The translations under genes were made by a program, and so were the position numbers. Of a stretch of DNA of 45,122 nt, positions 7,836-14,481 are shown in pieces. Below the pieces are notes generated by a model. The model saw only the letters and a list, made by a program, of their open reading frames with translations, searched no databases and was not told the DNA's origin. Location: positions 1 to 45,122 of the forward strand of contig CANHIY010000008.1 of NCBI GenBank assembly GCA_947461175.1. The letters are read 5' to 3'. Source of the stretch: Bacteriovoracaceae bacterium (GTDB lineage: Bacteria; Bdellovibrionota; Bacteriovoracia; Bacteriovoracales; Bacteriovoracaceae). Each line of letters begins with the position of its first letter. The stretch's first letter is position 1.

Positions 7836-8949
7836 GCCTCTTGAAGTCTCACTTGAGTCACGAGAAGTTTTGGGACGGACCATTGCCGCTTTCCTTGATG
7901 AGGAACTTAAACACCTTGCCAAAGATTCTGACTCGGATTGGGAAGTCACCTTGGGTGAAAATTTGATTTTTGATAGGGCCGGACTTGAGCTTCTTAAAAC
8001 TTGCCTTAGCTCCTATAAGGGGAACGCAGACCAAGTGATCTTTAGTCTCAGATCATCTGAAAGTTGCTTCAGAGACTATTATTCTCTTCAGCGACAATCT
8101 TCTGATGACGTTGTTAATTTGGAGGCAATCGCAAAAAAAGTTTCAGGAAAAAACATTCTAACTGAGACGATTGAAGTTATTCTTCCTGAGCTTACAACAA
8201 CGGTGCCAATGCCTAGCTCTCTGGCGAGAGAAGTTATAACAAGTCTTCCTTTGGCGTTACTAATGAATATTAACTGCGAGCACGAACTACTTTTTGCGAA
8301 TCAGATTGCGTATTTCCCTAAACTACTGCGAGAAATCAGGATTTCTCCATGGGCCTGGGTGAAAAGTCTTTTTCCTAGGGGAGGGATTTCATTTAAACAA
8401 CGTATTGCAATCAATACTAATCGCATTCATCCTTCTGCCCAAGTTCATCCAACTGCTGTTATAGAAGGTAGTTTCATCGGTGAAGGTTCCAGGATTGGGG
8501 CCCATGCAGTCGTACGCTATAGTTTGTTAGGAAAAAATGTCCGACTTCATGATGGAGCAAAGGTCGAGCATTCTGTTGTTGGTGACGGCAGCTGGCTTAT
8601 GCATGACCTTGTTTTATATCGAAGCTGTACAGAGAAAGAAGTTTTTCTCATCCATGGACCTTATCAGTTCTCTTATTTTCAAAGTTACAGTGCTGCCTTT
8701 GCCACGATCATGATGGATTATCGTCCCGATGCTAAGCCAATTAGGATTTCTACCAGATCAGGAAAGAAAGCATATGAGGGAAGGTTTCTAGGTTCTGTTC
8801 TTAAACCAGGATCAAAGACACTAGGTGGATGCAACTTGGCACCAGGTCGAATTGTTCCTGAAAATGTCTGGCTTGCTGGTGACAAGGACTCTCTCCATAA
8901 ATTAGAAAAGTTAGATCTTCCCCAACAGTCACCAATTTTTTCAAGCTAG
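7813..8949 (+). CDS. Left-handed beta-helix (GlmU-like hexapeptide repeat) protein
   Basis: A 378-aa protein. Residues about 205-265 carry imperfect hexapeptide repeats (IHPSAQVHPTAVIEGSFIGE, IGAHAVV, LLGKNVRLHDGAKVEHSVVG) of the left-handed beta-helix acyltransferase/nucleotidyltransferase class. The N-terminal 200 residues are not a recognisable nucleotidyltransferase, as no GxGTRM-type loop is seen. It resembles sugar-nucleotide pyrophosphorylase C-terminal regions, but the chemistry is open; CoA-dependent acyl transfer is the commonest activity of this fold. The start has TTTTAGGAGCTTAA before it and overlaps the desaturase by 23 nt. Last gene of the rightward operon. Confidence 0.7.
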   Translation: MKIHFIRRPLEVSLESREVLGRTIAAFLDEELKHLAKDSDSDWEVTLGENLIFDRAGLELLKTCLSSYKGNADQVIFSLRSSESCFRDYYSLQRQSSDDVVNLEAIAKKVSGKNILTETIEVILPELTTTVPMPSSLAREVITSLPLALLMNINCEHELLFANQIAYFPKLLREIRISPWAWVKSLFPRGGISFKQRIAINTNRIHPSAQVHPTAVIEGSFIGEGSRIGAHAVVRYSLLGKNVRLHDGAKVEHSVVGDGSWLMHDLVLYRSCTEKEVFLIHGPYQFSYFQSYSAAFATIMMDYRPDAKPIRISTRSGKKAYEGRFLGSVLKPGSKTLGGCNLAPGRIVPENVWLAGDKDSLHKLEKLDLPQQSPIFSS

Positions 8950-9071
8950 CGCCTTCACACTTAAAAACTCTTCATTTACTCTTTTCCTGTTTAGTGAAAA
9001 GATTTAATCACCCAAAAATTAAGTCACGAATTGAGAATTCATTATAAGCAGTTAATCTCTTAGAAAAATTC

Positions 9072-9200
9072 ATGTTACGAAAGATTGAAAGTGCTACTTC
9101 TGACATCCCCGAATTCAACAGAGTCCTTTCGCATTTATCTCCGATTTTTCAATTAAAACGACACACTTTTGACAAATTTTCGTCAAATGAACTCCCTTAA
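9072..9200 (+). CDS. Possible 42-aa small protein upstream of transposase
   Basis: The ATG ORF reads MLRKIESATSDIPEFNRVLS and ends SSNELP. No good ribosome binding site is visible and no family is recognised. It may be the 5' remnant of a gene interrupted by the mobile element that follows. The inverted repeat TTTGAC...GTCAAA (9168-9187) overlaps its end. Confidence 0.2.
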   Translation: MLRKIESATSDIPEFNRVLSHLSPIFQLKRHTFDKFSSNELP

Positions 9201-9215
9201 AAATAAAGGACATTT

Positions 9216-10481
9216 ATGAAATATAGAAACTATGACCCAAGGGTCAAGCAGATGGTTATTCGTTCAAGAAACCCAAACTTATTTCCTGATTTAAATATTC
9301 CAAGAACGACAGCTCTATATTGGATAAATCACAGTAAGGATATGGTTGAATATGATTCAGCTTGTTTCTCAAATGAGGAGATCACTGGTTTAAAAAAAGA
9401 TAACTTCAATTTGAAAGCAAAGAACTTGTTGCTCAAGGAGCTTATTGGCGAGAGCTTTAGTTTTGAAATTAAGAATTCGTTGAAGGGGAGAGAAAGACGG
9501 CAGAAAATTATTGAAATAGTCGAAAGCTTCAAGGATGTACTCAAATTAAAAGAAGCTCTTGATGCTTTTGGAATCAGTTTTTCTACTTATTATCGTTATC
9601 GCTCTGAGATTTTAGGTTGTAATTTGAAATCAAAAATTTGTGATTCAAGTTATGGTAGATCTCTGTCCCATGAAAATCAGAAAAAGATGATTGAAATGGC
9701 ACAGGATAAAAGGTTTGCTCATTTTTCAACTAGAAGTCTTGCCTATTTTGCTCAAAAGGAGGGGATATTAAGTTGTGGGGCAGATTCTTGGTATAAGTAC
9801 TTAAGAGTAAATCAAATTGAGAGACCTAGAATTAAAAAGATCAAGCAGAAAAAATATGGAGTTGGAATTCGGGCGAGCAGGCCTTATGAATTGTGCCATA
9901 TTGATGTTACGCAGGTTAAAACAAGTAATTTTAAAAAAGTCTATCTTCAGTTAGTAGTTGATAATTTTTCAAAATCAATTCTATCCTTCAAGGTTGGTGA
10001 GTTTAAAAATTTAAAACTTTCAATTCGTAGCCTGAATTCTTTAGATATGACTCAGTTTTATAAGGATAAGTATTTAATGTCTGATAGAGGAGGTGAAAAT
10101 GTTAATGTTAAGTTTCAAAAATTATTAATTGGAAAAGGGATAACACATTTATTGGTAAAATCAGAAATATCCTTTTCAAACTCAATTGTTGAAGCCGTAT
10201 TTAGACAGATGAAAAGAGTTGAAGAGATAAGGAATCCACGTTCGATAAATAGTTTTAGGATTGCTGTGAGAAATTATGTTGAACAACACAATAATCTCAT
10301 TCCACACTCTTCACTTAAAGGTGCCACACCTTTTGAAGTTCTCACCTCAAAACCCAAATATGACTATCGGGTTCAATGCTTAAAATTGAGGACCAATGAA
10401 ATACTGAACCAGTCTAAGGTTAAAAGGCAATGTCGTAAATGTTCGTTTAGGATGAAAAGAGTTTTACTTCAAACATCTTAA
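9216..10481 (+). CDS. DDE-type transposase (IS3-like integrase core, single ORF)
   Basis: A 421-aa protein. The N-terminus (1-60) is a helix-turn-helix-like region (NIPRTTALYWINH), followed by a coiled linker and an rve-type integrase core. The catalytic triad is probably the Asp in HIDVTQVK, the Asp in MSDRGGENV and the Glu in SIVEAVFRQMKR. The C-terminus is basic and carries an RQCRKCSF knuckle. Unlike classical IS3 elements there is one uninterrupted frame, without the orfA/orfB programmed frameshift. The ribosome binding site is AAAGGA. Base composition is more AT-rich than its neighbours, suggesting transfer. I found no convincing terminal inverted repeats, so the element borders are not given. 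Confidence 0.8.
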   Translation: MKYRNYDPRVKQMVIRSRNPNLFPDLNIPRTTALYWINHSKDMVEYDSACFSNEEITGLKKDNFNLKAKNLLLKELIGESFSFEIKNSLKGRERRQKIIEIVESFKDVLKLKEALDAFGISFSTYYRYRSEILGCNLKSKICDSSYGRSLSHENQKKMIEMAQDKRFAHFSTRSLAYFAQKEGILSCGADSWYKYLRVNQIERPRIKKIKQKKYGVGIRASRPYELCHIDVTQVKTSNFKKVYLQLVVDNFSKSILSFKVGEFKNLKLSIRSLNSLDMTQFYKDKYLMSDRGGENVNVKFQKLLIGKGITHLLVKSEISFSNSIVEAVFRQMKRVEEIRNPRSINSFRIAVRNYVEQHNNLIPHSSLKGATPFEVLTSKPKYDYRVQCLKLRTNEILNQSKVKRQCRKCSFRMKRVLLQTS

Positions 10482-10512
10482 GTGCCAAAAAATATTCGGC
10501 TCTTTACGTCGC

Positions 10513-10528
10513 GTACACATTTGTGTAC
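10513..10528. promoter_or_regulatory. Palindromic operator of the YefM-type module
   Basis: GTACACA-TT-TGTGTAC is a perfect 7+7 inverted repeat 24 nt before the antitoxin ATG. With the following bases it includes GTGTACAC, containing the TGTACA core known from YefM-YoeB operators. Position and sequence suggest autorepression by the antitoxin. Confidence 0.7.
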
Positions 10529-10552
10529 ACTATATTGAACGAGGAGATTTCT

Positions 10553-10861
10553 ATGTCAGATAAGACAACAACAAGAAATTTTAGAGAGAACTTAAAATAT
10601 TTTTTTGATCTAGCAAGTAAAAATCCTATTGCTGTAAATCGTGGGGCGGAAAGATTTATAATCATGAGTGAGGATGAATTTTTAAAAATGAAAGAAGAAG
10701 TAATGAATCTTCAAAAGAGTCTTATTTCAAATTTGCAACACCAAAACAATCAAACTGCACTTAGAGTTGATCCAAGTATTAATGAAGAAGACGACGAACT
10801 TTTAAAAGAGTACACTGAAAAATATAAAAAATTAAAAGGCAAGAAAGCTAAGGTTAGTTAA
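10553..10861 (+). CDS. Phd/YefM-family antitoxin
   Basis: I choose ATG 10553, behind the ribosome binding site GAGGAG, over the GTG at 10523 of the ORF track, which lies inside the operator; this gives 102 aa. TTTRNFRENLKYFFDLASKN..AVNRGAERFIIMSEDEF (residues 4-45) is the Phd/YefM DNA-binding fold; the charged C-terminus would bind a toxin. The stop overlaps the next ATG by one base (TAATG), the usual toxin-antitoxin coupling. The expected role is to neutralise the partner and repress the promoter at the TGTACA-containing palindrome. Confidence 0.75.
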   Translation: MSDKTTTRNFRENLKYFFDLASKNPIAVNRGAERFIIMSEDEFLKMKEEVMNLQKSLISNLQHQNNQTALRVDPSINEEDDELLKEYTEKYKKLKGKKAKVS

Positions 10862-11085
10862 TGGCAAGTATTCTCGTTCCTTCATTAAATTATCAGAATG
10901 ATCAACGAAAGGTCATGGACGATATTATTGAATATGCTTTGAAGTCTAAGGAAGATGCTGAACCTTTGCTTAAGTTCTTCAGAAGAGAAGAAAAGGACCT
11001 TCAGAAAAGAATAATCAGTGGTCCTTTAAATGCTGGAATTGATTTCCCTTGGCCAGTTAAAAAAGCTGTAAGTTTTTCTGGCTAA
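10861..11085 (+). CDS. Unrecognised partner of the YefM antitoxin (74 aa, possibly truncated toxin)
   Basis: A 74-aa product starting on the last base of the antitoxin stop codon. The sequence MASILVPSLNYQNDQRKVMD...is charged and helical, and lacks the RelE/YoeB/Doc motifs I would expect. The same reading frame continues after its TAA for a further 48 open codons (11086-11232) with protein-like content, so the gene may be a longer one broken by a nonsense change. Position argues for a toxin; sequence does not prove it. Confidence 0.5.
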   Translation: MASILVPSLNYQNDQRKVMDDIIEYALKSKEDAEPLLKFFRREEKDLQKRIISGPLNAGIDFPWPVKKAVSFSG

Positions 11086-11232
11086 TATATAATCCTTTAC
11101 ACAAATATTCCTGTTGATCCAGCAACAAATTCTGAAGTCACAAGAGTTAATCTAGATTCGATTATGCCGGCAGCTTCTGGTAAATATAATGGGATGGTAA
11201 AGATGCAATTGCCATCTTATGAAATCGAATAA
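11086..11232 (+). pseudogene. In-frame continuation or gene remnant after the partner gene
   Basis: Directly after the TAA the same frame reads YIILYTNIPVDPATNSEVTR and ends MQLPSYEIE before TAA. There is no start codon or ribosome binding site at its beginning. It is either the severed C-terminus of the preceding gene or a remnant of another gene. No family is recognised. Confidence 0.35.
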
Positions 11233-11330
11233 ACGTCTCTCTTCACCTCTGTATTTTTCTATTTTTGGCAATATTATCGCCTAATTTGTTAGAATCATTC
11301 TGGTTCTGTTGCTTCCACCAAATTTCTTCT

Positions 11331-11360
11331 AAAAAAGCCGGATATCATCCGGCTTTTTTA
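11331..11360. terminator. Strong bidirectional intrinsic terminator
   Basis: AAAAAAGCCGGAT-ATC-ATCCGGCTTTTTT forms a perfect stem with an A-run before and a T-run after, so it can stop transcription from both sides. It closes the antitoxin module on the left. Confidence 0.85.
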
Positions 11361-11474
11361 TGTCCATCAGTCAACATCATGAAATTAATAATCAATCACT
11401 TATCAATGAGTGCATGAATTCCTTACTCTAAACCAAGATCAAAAGTCTCTGGAAATCTCTCCGGTTGGCATTTT

Positions 11475-11618
11475 GTGGCTCTCCGTTTGGCTGCCGATGT
11501 CGTGCCATTTTTAAATGTCATGTCGGGCAAAAAATATCGTGCTGATTTTGGAGTTAACCGTATTGAATTGTTCAAAGAGCGTCCGCTGGCACTTAACAAA
11601 AAAAGGAGTCTGCCATGA
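11475..11618 (+). CDS. Small basic protein coupled to the XRE regulator
   Basis: The frame is open from 11418. GTG 11475 (47 aa) or ATG 11520 (32 aa, MSGKKYRADFGVNRIELFKE) are possible starts. The stop overlaps the regulator ATG in an ATGA arrangement, the classic sign of coupled translation. The residues before the ATG (ALRLAADVVPFLNV) also look protein-like. It could be a remnant of a larger gene or a small partner protein. No family is recognised. Confidence 0.4.
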   Translation: MALRLAADVVPFLNVMSGKKYRADFGVNRIELFKERPLALNKKRSLP

Positions 11619-12079
11619 CTACGCTCTCCAACATGGAACGAATGAATTTATCCAACTCAAAGGCTCTAAGAAGGGCACGAGAACAGCTCAACATCACCAA
11701 TGTTAAGCTGGCAAGAAGACTAGAGGTCTCCGCGAAGACAATTGACCGCCTTGAAAACGCTGAGGCCCCCTTAAACCAAGCCAAAATCAACGAAGTAATG
11801 TCAGCTCTTGGGATAAGCATTGAAGAATTCCTGAAGGCTAAGAGAGGACGAAGTCTTTTCCATTTAAAGAAACGGGAAAAGCTTGTTGTCCAAAATTCTC
11901 AAAGACGTAGTTACCAGAAGCACATAACAAAAGAAGTGCAAGTTTTACGATCTATGTGGAAATTAAAGGGCATCAGCCAAGATCAGGATCGCATCCGGCA
12001 TATTGTTTCCAGCCCTGGGCTTGAGATGGGAGAATTTCGCCGTCTCATGGGGGCCTTAAGTAATTTCGGAGGGCCGTAA
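11615..12079 (+). CDS. XRE/Cro-family DNA-binding protein with a shortened second HTH
   Basis: A 154-aa regulator. Residues 17-58 (ALRRAREQLNITNVKLARRL...KTIDRLENAEAPL) form a clear Cro/C1 helix-turn-helix. A second region starts HITKEVQVLRSMWKLKGISQ (about 107-126) like another XRE domain, but runs straight into DRIRHIVSSPGLEMGEFRRL, without the recognition-helix residues expected between them. This suggests an in-frame deletion. The ribosome binding site AAGGAGTCTGCC is good. Sits in the accessory island; the target is unknown. Confidence 0.7.
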   Translation: MTTLSNMERMNLSNSKALRRAREQLNITNVKLARRLEVSAKTIDRLENAEAPLNQAKINEVMSALGISIEEFLKAKRGRSLFHLKKREKLVVQNSQRRSYQKHITKEVQVLRSMWKLKGISQDQDRIRHIVSSPGLEMGEFRRLMGALSNFGGP

Positions 12080-12136
12080 ATTATTGTGAATGAACTATTA
12101 AAAATATGATGGTTAAAACCATTAGTTTTCAAGTAC

Positions 12137-12262
12137 TCAGTTATAGACGGTGACATCAATGTCTGAAGCTAAAGTTTCAACACATGGCCGACATCTTTCT
12201 TTATCCTCATTCAATGCTTTAAGGTAAAAACTTTCCTCACAAACGATATATTTTTTTGGCAC
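12137..12262 (-). CDS. Possible 41-aa Cys-containing small protein or remnant
   Basis: The reverse strand reads VPKKYIVCEESFYLKALNED then KERCRPCVETLASDIDVTVYN from a GTG. C8, C24 and C27 could form a small metal site. No ribosome binding site is clear, and a stop lies a few codons upstream of the GTG. The composition is protein-like, so it may be a decayed gene between the regulator and the IS91 remnant. Confidence 0.25.
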   Translation of the reverse strand: MPKKYIVCEESFYLKALNEDKERCRPCVETLASDIDVTVYN

Positions 12263-12323
12263 TTTTGGTTTAGGCGAATAATTTTAATCATCTAGTAAAT
12301 TTGAACAAGTCACAGTTTTTTGC

Positions 12324-12812
12324 ATGTTCTGGGGGATGTGTGTTGCCCGCGACCCACAAAGTTTCGACCTTCATCATTTGATTCGAGAAAATTACCGACA
12401 AGTTTCTTTTAATAAAGAAATTCGAGGCACACACCTGCCTTTTCATCTTGAACGGGAATTTAAGAAGTATCTTACTTACGGAAACCTTGATTTCGGTATG
12501 GCGAGGTTTCACTGCTCTTTATGCCAAAAAGATAAGCTGGTAGCTTTTAGCTGCAAAGGGAGAAAACTTCGTCCAAGTTGCACGGGTAGAAGAATGTCGA
12601 ATACCGCCAAGCATTTAATTGAAGAAGTCATACCAGAAGTGCCGACAAGGCAATGGGTTTTGAGTATGCCCTACGCATACCGATTTTTGACTTCCAGAAA
12701 TCCTGATTTTTTAAGAAAGGCCTTGGCGATTTTTCAGCGGACATTTAGTCGTCATTATGAATACAAGGCCAGAATTCACAATCTCAAAAATCCAAAAGCG
12801 GGGGCTTCCTAG
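12324..12812 (+). pseudogene. IS91-family transposase remnant (N-terminal zinc-binding part)
   Basis: The frame matches the N-terminus of IS91-type rolling-circle transposases: EREFKKYLTYGNLDFGMARF (about 42-61), CSLCQKDKLVAFSCKGR, the RRMSNTAKHLIEEVIPEVP segment and TRQWVLSMPYAYRF. The usual CPSC knuckle reads RPSC, so one zinc ligand is lost. Translation stops after KNPKAGAS, just where the HUH catalytic region of a roughly 400-aa protein should begin. The element is therefore dead. Start uncertain; the ATG used is the ORF-track one. Confidence 0.75.
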
Positions 12813-13123
12813 ATCTAGGGTTCAGAATATAGGGCTAATCCAGCCTATCCTTTAATTTTTTTTCCTTCTTAAAATCAAGGAAAGTCGCTTTCCAATCTTG
12901 GAGATCAATTCGTTGGAGGAGCCTCGAATACACACTCTTTCCTTTTGAAGAAAACTAACAATACGGAATTAAATTACTCAAAAAAGAGAATAAATTAAAC
13001 ATGTTATACGGTTTATCATTAATTCATAAGTTTTCCCAAAAAGTTGCAAAATAGACGCCCCCTTTATTGGTTAAAGGCCCATAATCGGTGAAAATAATGT
13101 AGGTCTTTATCAAGGAGAAACAA
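12813..13123. other. Gap after the IS91 remnant
   Basis: No convincing gene is seen. The palindrome CCTAGATCTAGG (12808-12819) spans the transposase stop, and a second in-frame TAG follows two codons later, consistent with decay. The right part is AT-rich and should contain the promoter of the small lipoprotein, whose ribosome binding site is AAGGAG. Confidence 0.4.
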
Positions 13124-13411
13124 ATGAAATTAGTAACGACTTTGATGGCAGTTATGTTTATCTCACTAGCTGCTTGTGATCGAAAAAGTCCCGAGAAGGA
13201 GCTAAATGAACAACGTATGGAAGCTAACAAGGATTATCGAGAAGATGTACAGGAATCAAAAAAGGAATTGAAAAAAGATGAAATCGATACTTCAGAGCAG
13301 CGCATGGAAGACAAAGAAGAATTTAGTGAAGACGTTAATGAAGCTAGTAGAGAAAGAAGCAAAGAAATAAACAAAGCAAAGAAAGACTATGTTGAAGAAG
13401 TTAATGAATAA
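13124..13411 (+). CDS. Small lipoprotein with charged repeats
   Basis: A 95-aa protein. The signal peptide ends in the lipobox LAAC (Cys18) followed by Asp, a residue that in E. coli favours inner-membrane retention. The mature part is very rich in Glu/Lys and has an imperfect threefold repeat: NEQRMEANKDYREDVQESKK, SEQRMEDKEEFSEDVNEASR and INKAKKDYVEEVNE. It is probably a coiled coil. Ribosome binding site AAGGAG. Stand-alone gene, followed by a G/C-rich stem-loop; function unknown. Confidence 0.7.
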   Translation: MKLVTTLMAVMFISLAACDRKSPEKELNEQRMEANKDYREDVQESKKELKKDEIDTSEQRMEDKEEFSEDVNEASRERSKEINKAKKDYVEEVNE

Positions 13412-13419
13412 AGAAAAAG

Positions 13420-13445
13420 ATAAGGGGGGGAAATATCCCCCTTAT
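13420..13445. terminator. Stem-loop between convergent genes
   Basis: ATAAGGGGG(GG)AAATATCCCCCTTAT forms a 9-bp stem between the lipoprotein gene and the convergent hemerythrin gene. There is no proper T-run, so it is a probable but not classical terminator. Confidence 0.5.
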
Positions 13446-13456
13446 AATCTATTCGA

Positions 13457-13993
13457 TTATTCTGGTCTTGAGATAGGATTTAATGCCTTGATTTTATCAA
13501 CAAATCTTGGTGGCATAAGATTTACGACAAAATCAAATGTGCTTTTTTGCATTCCTTCACTGGATACTTTTGACTTCATTTCTTCAAAAGCAGTTCCAAG
13601 CATTTTCGCATCTTCTTCACTGAAAATTTTTCTGGCCACCGAAAATATCCTACTTTCTTCATTTTGAATGTGATGCTCTAATGCGTCCTTAATTTTAATG
13701 GCCGTCGGTTTCCAATCTATATTTGCAGTCTTTTTTACATTTAATGTTTTTAATAAGGTTTCAGCTTCCAAGTGTTCTTTTAATGAATCAATAAGCTCTG
13801 AGTTATCTGGGTTTAAAGCACGAATAGAATTATAAAAGACCGATTCTTCTGCTCTTGAGTGAGGTACTAAAGCTTGTTCAATTTCTTGAACCAAAACTTC
13901 CCTATAATCATCCTCCTTATCCAAAGCAATAAGTTGTTCTAATAATTCCTTTAACTCTTCATGATCCTTTTTTAATTCAGTATAAATATCCAT
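13457..13993 (-). CDS. Hemerythrin-like HHE domain protein
   Basis: A 178-aa cytoplasmic protein. The di-iron ligand pattern is KKDHEELKEL (His10), PHSRAEESVFY (His47 and Glu51 region), KEHLEAE and LEHHIQNEESRIFS, spread over a four-helix bundle in residues 1-125. Such proteins bind O2, NO or iron and are linked to oxidative or nitrosative stress. About 50 C-terminal residues extend beyond the domain. The ribosome binding site AGGAGGAAGACA is strong. It stands alone, convergent with the lipoprotein gene. Confidence 0.8.
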   Translation of the reverse strand: MDIYTELKKDHEELKELLEQLIALDKEDDYREVLVQEIEQALVPHSRAEESVFYNSIRALNPDNSELIDSLKEHLEAETLLKTLNVKKTANIDWKPTAIKIKDALEHHIQNEESRIFSVARKIFSEEDAKMLGTAFEEMKSKVSSEGMQKSTFDFVVNLMPPRFVDKIKALNPISRPE

Positions 13994-14174
13994 TGTCTTC
14001 CTCCTATTTTAAAAGAACATCATCTCTCAAATTCTTAATAGGAGAATTTAAAGCTAACTAAATTATCAGATCCCCAGATAGTTTGTTTTTATGAGGAGAA
14101 TGGGTTTTAATGTATTAAAAAAGGATGATTATTGGACTCGTAAAAAAACAGAGTTATGATTTTTTTGTGAACAA

Positions 14175-14217
14175 GTTCTTCTTCATTTGCTCCTACTCCA
14201 TGTAGGATAAGAAGAAC
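14175..14217. other. Nested stem-loop
   Basis: GTTCTTCTT...AAGAAGAAC (9 bp) encloses TCCTAC-TCCAT-GTAGGA (6 bp), with an asymmetric internal loop. It lies in a gene-free region and could be part of a structured RNA. Confidence 0.5.
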
Positions 14218-14350
14218 GCTCTTTAAGTCCCCGGCCTGCCTTAAATAAGAAGATCCGGTGAATTTCAATCAAGTCGGTTCAATTCTTTTAAAAGTTCGAA
14301 TTTTTGGGACTTGGTCCGGTACTGTCGTGTTGTGGTTTTAATAGTTTGAA

Positions 14351-14392
14351 TAGAACCTCCTGAGGTTGGAGGTTTCTAATTCAATTGGGGGG
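14351..14392 (+). repeat. 42-nt hairpin repeat, copy 1
   Basis: TAGAACCTCC-TGAGGTT-GGAGGTTTCTA forms a 10-bp stem with one bulged T and a 7-nt loop, followed by ATTCAATTGGGGGG. The second copy at 16453-16494 differs at only four positions. Confidence 0.7.
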
Positions 14393-14449
14393 TCAAGAAC
14401 ATGGAGAACTTCATTCTACTTATGGCGGAATTTAAAAGTAATTAAAAAA

Positions 14450-14470
14450 AGACGGTCATGATGACCGTCT
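14450..14470 (-). terminator. Intrinsic terminator of the glycine-rich membrane protein gene
   Basis: AGACGGTCATGATGACCGTCT is a near-perfect palindrome. On the minus strand it is followed by a run of Ts, giving a standard Rho-independent terminator just downstream of the leftward gene ending at 14482. Confidence 0.8.
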
Positions 14471-14481
14471 CACGTATTTTA

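Larger units (their letters stand above)
13994..14481. other. Structured intergenic region, possible non-coding RNA
   Basis: This 488-nt gap holds no gene over 25 codons but carries three strong secondary structures: a nested hairpin at 14175-14217, the first copy of a 42-nt hairpin repeat at 14351-14392, and a terminator at 14450-14470. A 14-codon ORF (MENFILLMAEFKSN, 14401-14445) lies between repeat and terminator. The arrangement suggests a transcribed element rather than an ordinary spacer, but strand and ends are not certain. Confidence 0.4.

Noticed and set aside
8950-10520. Terminal inverted repeats and target duplication of the DDE element
   Set aside because: I compared both flanks by eye and found no convincing long terminal repeat; short A/T-rich matches are expected by chance.
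14265-14330. tRNA-like T-arm strings (GGTTCAATTC, AAGTTCGAATTTT)
   Set aside because: No acceptor stem, D-arm or anticodon arm can be built around them, so no tRNA gene is called.
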